Shown here: piece by piece, positions 1 through 4,341 of the stretch
Layout of the letters: each line of letters starts with the position of its first letter
Numbering within the stretch: the stretch's first letter is position 1
Assembly (NCBI GenBank): GCA_012521035.1
Contig: JAAYND010000083.1
Location: 1-7,477 of the forward strand
Source of the DNA: Methanomicrobiales archaeon
Lineage (GTDB): Archaea > Halobacteriota > Methanomicrobia > Methanomicrobiales > Methanoculleaceae
Direction of reading: 5' to 3'
Length of the DNA: 7,477 bases
Notes under the pieces: model-generated
Seen by the model: only the letters and a program-made list of their open reading frames with translations
Told to the model about the DNA's origin: nothing
The model's database searches: none
Program-made: the position numbers and the translations under genes

Positions 1-962
1 ATACCGATCATAAGGCCGCATCCACGCGGGTTGTGGCGGGCAAGACCCTTCAGGAACCGCTCGCCCTTCGCCGGGATGGTGGGGAGGATCTCCTCGATGA
101 CGTCGATGGTCGCGAGCGCCGCAGCGCAGGCGAGCGGTCCCCCGGCAAACGTGCTCCCATGCTCACTCCGCGTAAACTCAAGTCCCTCGCGGGCGACGAG
201 CGCGCCGATCGGAAACCCGCTCGCAAGCCCCTTTGCGAGCGTCACGATATCGGGCGTGACGCCGGTATGCTGGGTGGCAAGCCACTTCCCGGTCCGGCCC
301 ATGCCGGTCTGCACCTCATCGACGATCATCAACGCACCGGTATCGTCGCAGATATCCCTGATGCCCCGGAAGAAGTCCGCCGGCGGGATCAGGACGCCTG
401 CTTCGCCCTGGACGGGTTCTACGAAGATCCCTGCGGTATCCTTATCGACGACCTCCGTGAGGCCGTCGAGATCCCCGTAATCCACGAATGTGCAGGCGGG
501 CGAGAGCGGCTCAAACGGCTCCCGGATCGCAGGTTTGTGGGTGACAGCGAGCGACCCGCAGGTTCTGCCGTGGAACCCGTGGGTGAACGCGACGAACTTC
601 TTTCTTCCCGTCCGGACGCGGGCGAGCTTTATAGCGCCCTCGTTTGCCTCAGCGCCGGAGTTTGAGAAGAACGCCTTTGCAAGGCCCGTTAGCCTCACAA
701 GCCTCTCCGCAAGTTCCGCCTGGTTCGGGACGTAGTAGAGGTTCGAGCAGTGGATCAGCCGGCCTGCCTGGTCGCATATCGCCGCGACAACCGCCGGGTG
801 GCAGTGGCCGGTGCTACAGACCGCAATGCCTGCCACACAGTCGATGTATTCTCGTCCCTGGTCGTCCCAGACGCGCGATCCCGCACCACGGACGAGCTTC
901 ATCGTCCGGCCAAATGCGGGCATATGATAACGTGCATCAAGCACCCGTGAATCTTCTGTCAT
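1..962 (-). CDS. argD: Acetylornithine aminotransferase, 3' end missing
   Basis: This is a class III PLP-dependent aminotransferase, most likely the arginine-pathway enzyme that exchanges the amino group between N-acetylornithine and 2-oxoglutarate in the cytoplasm. The window holds 320 residues from the ATG at 962; about 60-80 C-terminal residues lie beyond the left edge, judged from the usual family length of about 375-400. Visible family motifs are NSGAEANE (101-108), the cofactor-stacking GFHGRT (129-134), the pyridine-binding DEVQ (215-218), the Schiff-base lysine Lys244 in TLAKGLASGFPIGA, and GSTFAGGPLACA (269-280). The frame is unbroken. The start lies 6 bases after the guaA stop, and a weak GAGTGAG ribosome site overlaps that stop, so translation is probably coupled. 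Related enzymes of this class (succinylornithine, LysW-lysine or 4-aminobutyrate aminotransferases) cannot be fully excluded, but the motif pattern and length fit ArgD best. Confidence 0.9.
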   Translation of the reverse strand, partial: MTEDSRVLDARYHMPAFGRTMKLVRGAGSRVWDDQGREYIDCVAGIAVCSTGHCHPAVVAAICDQAGRLIHCSNLYYVPNQAELAERLVRLTGLAKAFFSNSGAEANEGAIKLARVRTGRKKFVAFTHGFHGRTCGSLAVTHKPAIREPFEPLSPACTFVDYGDLDGLTEVVDKDTAGIFVEPVQGEAGVLIPPADFFRGIRDICDDTGALMIVDEVQTGMGRTGKWLATQHTGVTPDIVTLAKGLASGFPIGALVAREGLEFTRSEHGSTFAGGPLACAAALATIDVIEEILPTIPAKGERFLKGLARHNPRGCGLMIG

Positions 963-968
963 ATTTTC

Positions 969-1886
969 TCACTCATACTCAATCGTCGCCGGGGGTTTTG
1001 GGGTGAGGTCGTAGACCACCCGGGCGACTCCCGGGATCTCGGAGGTGATCCGCGATACCATCTCGGTGAGGGTATCGTAGGGCAGGAGCAGGGGTCTGGC
1101 GGTCATGCCCTCCTGAGACTCGATGGCCCGGATCGCGACGATCCACCCGTGGAGCCGTGCGCCATCTTTCACACCGGTCCCGCGACCGAGCAGCGCTGCA
1201 AAGCACTGCCAGGGGTGGAATTCTTCCACCAGACACTCCTCGACGATGGCGTTTGCCTCCTGGACGATCGCGACCTTCTCCCGGGTCACCTCCCCGAGCA
1301 TCCTGACGGCGAGCCCCGGGCCCGGGAAGGGCATCCGGTACTGGATCTCCGCCGGGAGCCCGAGGCCGCCGGCCACCTCACGGACCTCGTCCTTGTAGAG
1401 GTCAGCGAGCGGTTCGATGACACCCGTGAACTCCATATCGAGGGGCATGCCGCCGACGTTGTGGTGGCTCTTTATCCCCCCCTCACTCTCGATACGATCG
1501 GAGCGGATCGTCCCCTGCAGGAGCATCGTCGCCCCCGTCCGCTTCGCCTCCCGCTCAAATATCCTGATGAACTTCTCGCCGATGATCTTGCGCTTCTCTT
1601 CGGGGTCGGTGACGCCCCTGAGGGCCTCGAAGAACTCGTCGCCCGCATCCACGATGCGGAGGTTCATATCCGCGAAGAGGGCCTGTATCTGCCCGGTCTC
1701 GCCTTTCCGCATGAGACCGGTATCGACGTATATCGGTACGAGAGCATCACCGATGGCCCGGGCGGCAAGTGCAGCACAGACCGATGAGTCCACGCCGCCC
1801 GAGAGCGCCATCACGACCCTCTCGCCCCCGGCAACGTCCCGTATCCGCCGGATCGCCTCATCGATAAACTCCTCGACGTTCACCAT
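969..1886 (-). CDS. guaAB: GMP synthase subunit B (ATP-pyrophosphatase subunit)
   Basis: The product (305 residues) is the synthetase subunit of the archaeal two-subunit GMP synthase. It adenylates XMP with ATP and replaces the adenylate with ammonia to give GMP. The PP-loop SGGVDSS is at residues 29-35, followed by the conserved YVDTGLMRKGE (53-63), GVTDPEEKRKIIGEKFI (91-107), QGTIRSDRIES (124-134), IKSHHNVGG (138-146), RMPFPGPGLAVR (184-195) and the C-terminal KPPATIEYE (297-305), usually PPATIEWE. No glutaminase domain is fused, as expected for the archaeal type, and the glutaminase subunit gene is not in this window. The ATG overlaps the pyrG stop by 7 bases (ATGGTGA) and has an excellent AGGTGA ribosome site 9 bases upstream, inside pyrG. 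argD follows after 6 bases. The gene appears intact. Confidence 0.96.
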   Translation of the reverse strand: MVNVEEFIDEAIRRIRDVAGGERVVMALSGGVDSSVCAALAARAIGDALVPIYVDTGLMRKGETGQIQALFADMNLRIVDAGDEFFEALRGVTDPEEKRKIIGEKFIRIFEREAKRTGATMLLQGTIRSDRIESEGGIKSHHNVGGMPLDMEFTGVIEPLADLYKDEVREVAGGLGLPAEIQYRMPFPGPGLAVRMLGEVTREKVAIVQEANAIVEECLVEEFHPWQCFAALLGRGTGVKDGARLHGWIVAIRAIESQEGMTARPLLLPYDTLTEMVSRITSEIPGVARVVYDLTPKPPATIEYE

Positions 1887-3472
1887 TCCGGTGTTTCACC
1901 TGTCCCTGAATATATCCTGCTCTTCTTGCATGCATCCACAAAGCCGATGTAGGGTGGAGAGGGGTTTGTCGGGCTCGATCTGAACTCCGGGTGGAACTGT
2001 GTGGCGAGGTAGAAGGGATGATCGGGGAGCTCGCAGACCTCGATCCGGTTTTCGCAGAATCCTGTGAAGGCGAGGCCGGCATCCTCGAGGTCGCGTGCAA
2101 ACTCCGGGTTCATCTCGTAGCGGTGGCGGTGGCGCTCCACCGTCGTTGTTGTACCGTAGAGGCCGGCGACCATGGTTCCTTCCCTGAGGGTGATGTTACA
2201 GTCCCCGAGGTGCATCGCTCTATCAGCCTCCTCCTCTCCCGGGATGGCGATGACGTGTGTCCCGTCTCCCATCTCCTCACTGGTGGCGTCGGAGATTCCG
2301 AGGACGTGCCGCGCGTACTCGACCACCGCGAGCTGAAAGCCGAGGGAGATGCCGAGGTAAGGTTTTTTGTTCTCGCGCGCATACTGGATCGCCTGGATCT
2401 TGCCTTCAACGCCCCGCCTGCCAAATCCGCTCGGAACCAGGATCCCGTCGACGTCAGCGAGATCCTCCGGGCCGAGCGTCTCTGCATCCAGCCACCGGAT
2501 GTTCACCTCTGTAGAGAGCGCTCTCCCGGCATGCTTGAGCGACTCTTTGATGGACATATAGACATCCTCGATCCCGTACTTGCTGATGATAGCGACCGTC
2601 ACCCGGTTCGTGTACTCCCGTGAGACGACCCGGTACCACGCGGGGTCCGCCTCCCGGTTCTCGATGGCCAGGTAGTTGCAGATGACCTCTGCTATTCCCT
2701 CCTTCTCCAGTTCCACGGGGATCTGGTAGATATCGGGGACGTCCTTTGCGGATATAACGGCCTTTGCCGGGACGTCGGTGAAGGCTGATATCTTCTTCTT
2801 TGTCTGCGGTCCTACCACCTCGCTTCCCCGGCAGACGATGATATCGGGCTGAAGCCCGAGCTCCCGGAGCGCCTTGACCGAATGCTGTGTGGGCTTTGTC
2901 TTGAGGTCTCCCATGGCATCCATCGGAACCAGGGTGACGTGGACCAGGACCATATCCTGAGGCGCAAGTTCAGCATGCATCTGGCGGACCGCCTCCAGGA
3001 AAGGCATACTCTCGATATCGCCGACCGTGCCGCCGACCTCCACAAGGCAGATCTCTGCCTTCTGGCCCCCGTTGATCTCTTCCTGCGCCGCGCGGATGAT
3101 GCGGTGCCTGATCTCGTCGGTGATGTGGGGGATGATCTGGACAGTCGCGCCGGAGAAATCTCCGCGCCGTTCTCTCTCGATGACGCGCCGGTAGACCTTT
3201 CCGGTCGTTATGTTGTGGATCGATTTGAGGTTGATATCCAGGAACCTCTCGTAGTTGCCGAGGTCGAGGTCGACCTCTCCACCGTCGGAGAGGACAAAGA
3301 CCTCACCGTGCTGCGCCGGGTTCATGGTGCCGGCATCGATGTTCAGGTAGGGATCGATCTTGACCGCCGTTACTTCATAGCCACGATTCTTCAGGAGTCG
3401 GCCGATGGACGCGGTGGTGATACCTTTCCCGAGACCGCTCATGACGCCACCGGTTACAACGATATACTTCAA
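1880..3472 (-). CDS. pyrG: CTP synthase with a degenerate glutaminase domain
   Basis: CTP synthase makes CTP from UTP, ATP and ammonia in the cytoplasm. The 530 residues match the usual 530-550. The synthetase domain looks complete: P-loop GGVMSGLGKG (8-17), KIDPYLNIDAGTMNPAQHGE (38-57), EVGGTVGDIE (145-154) and the nucleotide-site KTKPTQHSVK (191-200). The C-terminal class I glutaminase domain (about 290-515) is odd. Its nucleophile motif reads GISLGFQ (374-380), with Ser376 in place of the catalytic Cys. The loop normally reading PGGFG is PSGFG (Ser348). The stretch normally reading GGTMRLG is ADRAMHLG (416-423). HRHRYE (448-453) and the triad His494/Glu496 in QFHPEF remain. I infer an ammonia-dependent enzyme. 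The start is TTG, chosen because the family begins MKYI/FVTGG and a GAGGGGA ribosome site lies 8 bases upstream; no in-frame ATG or GTG fits. The gene overlaps guaA subunit B by 7 bases. Confidence 0.96.
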   Translation of the reverse strand: MKYIVVTGGVMSGLGKGITTASIGRLLKNRGYEVTAVKIDPYLNIDAGTMNPAQHGEVFVLSDGGEVDLDLGNYERFLDINLKSIHNITTGKVYRRVIERERRGDFSGATVQIIPHITDEIRHRIIRAAQEEINGGQKAEICLVEVGGTVGDIESMPFLEAVRQMHAELAPQDMVLVHVTLVPMDAMGDLKTKPTQHSVKALRELGLQPDIIVCRGSEVVGPQTKKKISAFTDVPAKAVISAKDVPDIYQIPVELEKEGIAEVICNYLAIENREADPAWYRVVSREYTNRVTVAIISKYGIEDVYMSIKESLKHAGRALSTEVNIRWLDAETLGPEDLADVDGILVPSGFGRRGVEGKIQAIQYARENKKPYLGISLGFQLAVVEYARHVLGISDATSEEMGDGTHVIAIPGEEEADRAMHLGDCNITLREGTMVAGLYGTTTTVERHRHRYEMNPEFARDLEDAGLAFTGFCENRIEVCELPDHPFYLATQFHPEFRSSPTNPSPPYIGFVDACKKSRIYSGTGETPEW

Positions 3473-3476
3473 GCTC

Positions 3477-3620
3477 TCATTCCCCTCTGGTCTGCTCCAG
3501 AGTCTCTATCTCATGTATGTGATCTCTGATATTGAGAATGTATTGTTCCAGACGACCTTCGCGAAATCGCTCACGGTAGCAGAGCAGTTCCGGCAGGGTC
3601 TTCGCCGTGGTATCAGCGTG
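3477..3620 (-). CDS. Possible small protein gene, no standard start codon
   Basis: Between the thioesterase and pyrG a reading frame is open for 47 codons after an in-frame TAG (3621-3623) and ends with TGA at 3477-3479, 4 bases before the pyrG TTG start. Its conceptual product is charged and probably helical, with segments such as LPELLCYRERFREGRLEQY and ILNIRDHIHEIETLEQ, and its codons resemble those of the neighbours. It overlaps the thioesterase 3' end by 8 bases, and the pyrG ribosome site lies in its last codons; both are typical of a translated operon gene. Against it, the frame has no ATG, GTG or TTG. Only ACG (3606-3608) or CTG codons (3594-3596, 3585-3587) could start it, and no good ribosome site precedes them. 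It may be a real gene with an unusual start, a decayed one, or chance. No family recognised. Confidence 0.3.
   Translation of the reverse strand, partial: HADTTAKTLPELLCYRERFREGRLEQYILNIRDHIHEIETLEQTRGE
3481..3487 (-). promoter_or_regulatory. Ribosome binding site of pyrG (decides the TTG start)
   Basis: On the minus strand the sequence GAGGGGA lies 8 bases before the TTG at 3472-3470. It is the only purine-rich site at proper spacing and supports TTG as the initiator. An ATG at 3480-3478 is out of frame and reaches a stop after three codons. Confidence 0.65.
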
Positions 3621-4023
3621 CTATGACCGCAAACGATGCCGACGTCCGGGAGAGGAGGATCCCGCCTCCCGCGCTCCGGACCTCTCCCTCCGCAAACGCC
3701 ACCCGGCGCCCTTTCCTGATGACCCTGCCGGTGGCTGCGACCATCCCGGCATTGACGCCTTTTATGAAACTGGTATGCTCATCGATCGTGGCGATCTCTT
3801 CGTTCTCGGCAAGGAGCGTGTAGAGCGCGAGCGCGATCGCCTCGTCCGCGAGTGCCACGTAGACCCCGCCCTGGAGCCATCCTGCACCGTTGAGCATATC
3901 CGGCCGGACCTCCATGGTGAGGCGTGCCTTCCCGTCCCCGTATTCGTCCACATCAATTCCCATCATCGTGAAGAAGGGATTGGCATCCCTCCCGGTCCGT
4001 CGTATCTCATCGATGTATCCCAC
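3613..4023 (-). CDS. PaaI-family hot-dog fold thioesterase
   Basis: This is a small single-domain hot-dog protein, probably an acyl-CoA thioesterase of the PaaI/YbgC-like group; the substrate cannot be read from the sequence. With the GTG start at 4023 it has 136 residues, the normal length for a one-domain hot-dog protein. The central helix signature is NGAGWLQGGVYVALADEA (45-62): the usual HGG is QGG (Gln51), while Asn45 and Asp60, the positions tied to catalysis in PaaI enzymes, are present. I chose GTG because GAGGTG (4032-4037), a match to the archaeal anti-Shine-Dalgarno sequence, lies 8 bases upstream. An in-frame ATG at 4098 would add 25 residues but has no comparable site. The stop is 141 bases before pyrG, with a possible small ORF between them, so the gene probably heads the pyrG-guaA-argD operon. 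No biochemical link to nucleotide synthesis is evident. Confidence 0.8.
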   Translation of the reverse strand: MGYIDEIRRTGRDANPFFTMMGIDVDEYGDGKARLTMEVRPDMLNGAGWLQGGVYVALADEAIALALYTLLAENEEIATIDEHTSFIKGVNAGMVAATGRVIRKGRRVAFAEGEVRSAGGGILLSRTSASFAVIAR

Positions 4024-4341
4024 GCGCTTCACACCTCTGCGAGAGATCTTGAGAGCCGCCGGGATAAGCGTTGCGAGTGGGACCGCCCCGGCGGGCATCG
4101 CCCCGGCATGTACGGTTGATATGGGAGCGCCTCATACCTCCGCGCGAAGAACCCGGAGCGATGTTCCGGGATCACGTCTGGCTCAATGCCCTCGTAGCCG
4201 ATCAGTTGATCTGGATCGCTGAGAGCACACCCGTGATACCGCGGCTAACGGGGGGCACCGCCAGAGATCCGTATCGCCGGGCAGACAACCCTGCACACAA
4301 CGGTTCCCGGTGCGGCGCCTCCAGCGCACCTGAGGTGTAAA
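4024..4341. other. Intergenic stretch without a convincing gene
   Basis: These 318 bases separate the thioesterase start from the stop of the large exported protein. I see no RNA gene and no mobile element. An AT-containing CCATATCAACC on the minus strand (4114-4124) could be a weak TATA-like element for the thioesterase operon; transcription would then begin near 4090, downstream of the alternative ATG at 4098, which again favours the GTG at 4023. A 6-bp hairpin (CCCGGA 4152-4157, TCCGGG 4165-4170) has no T-run after it on either strand. A minus-strand frame open from 4244 to 4029 and a plus-strand frame from 4071 to 4340 look weakly protein-like but lack family similarity and ribosome sites. 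Confidence 0.5.
4032..4037 (-). promoter_or_regulatory. Ribosome binding site of the thioesterase gene (decides the GTG start)
   Basis: GAGGTG on the minus strand, 8 bases before the GTG at 4023, pairs well with the archaeal 16S rRNA tail (AUCACCUCCU). It argues for the shorter protein over the in-frame ATG at 4098. Confidence 0.6.

Noticed and set aside
31..665. Long plus-strand open frames opposite argD, guaA, pyrG and the exported protein gene
   Set aside because: They are antisense to genes with clear catalytic motifs, are low-complexity (Arg/Pro/Ser-rich or Asp/Arg-rich), and lack ribosome sites.
1880..1886. Overlap of pyrG and the GMP synthase gene as a frameshift or fusion
   Set aside because: Both proteins are complete at their normal ends and the GMP synthase gene has its own strong AGGTGA site; this is ordinary translational coupling.
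969..1886. Truncated GMP synthase lacking its glutaminase domain
   Set aside because: Archaea commonly encode the glutaminase as a separate protein, and this subunit starts and ends as expected.
4152..4170. Hairpin CCCGGA / TCCGGG as a terminator
   Set aside because: The stem is only 6 bp and no T-run follows on either strand.
4071..4340. Plus-strand open frame of 89 codons
   Set aside because: It begins inside the region before the thioesterase, has no ribosome site, resembles no family I know, and open frames are frequent by chance in GC-rich DNA.
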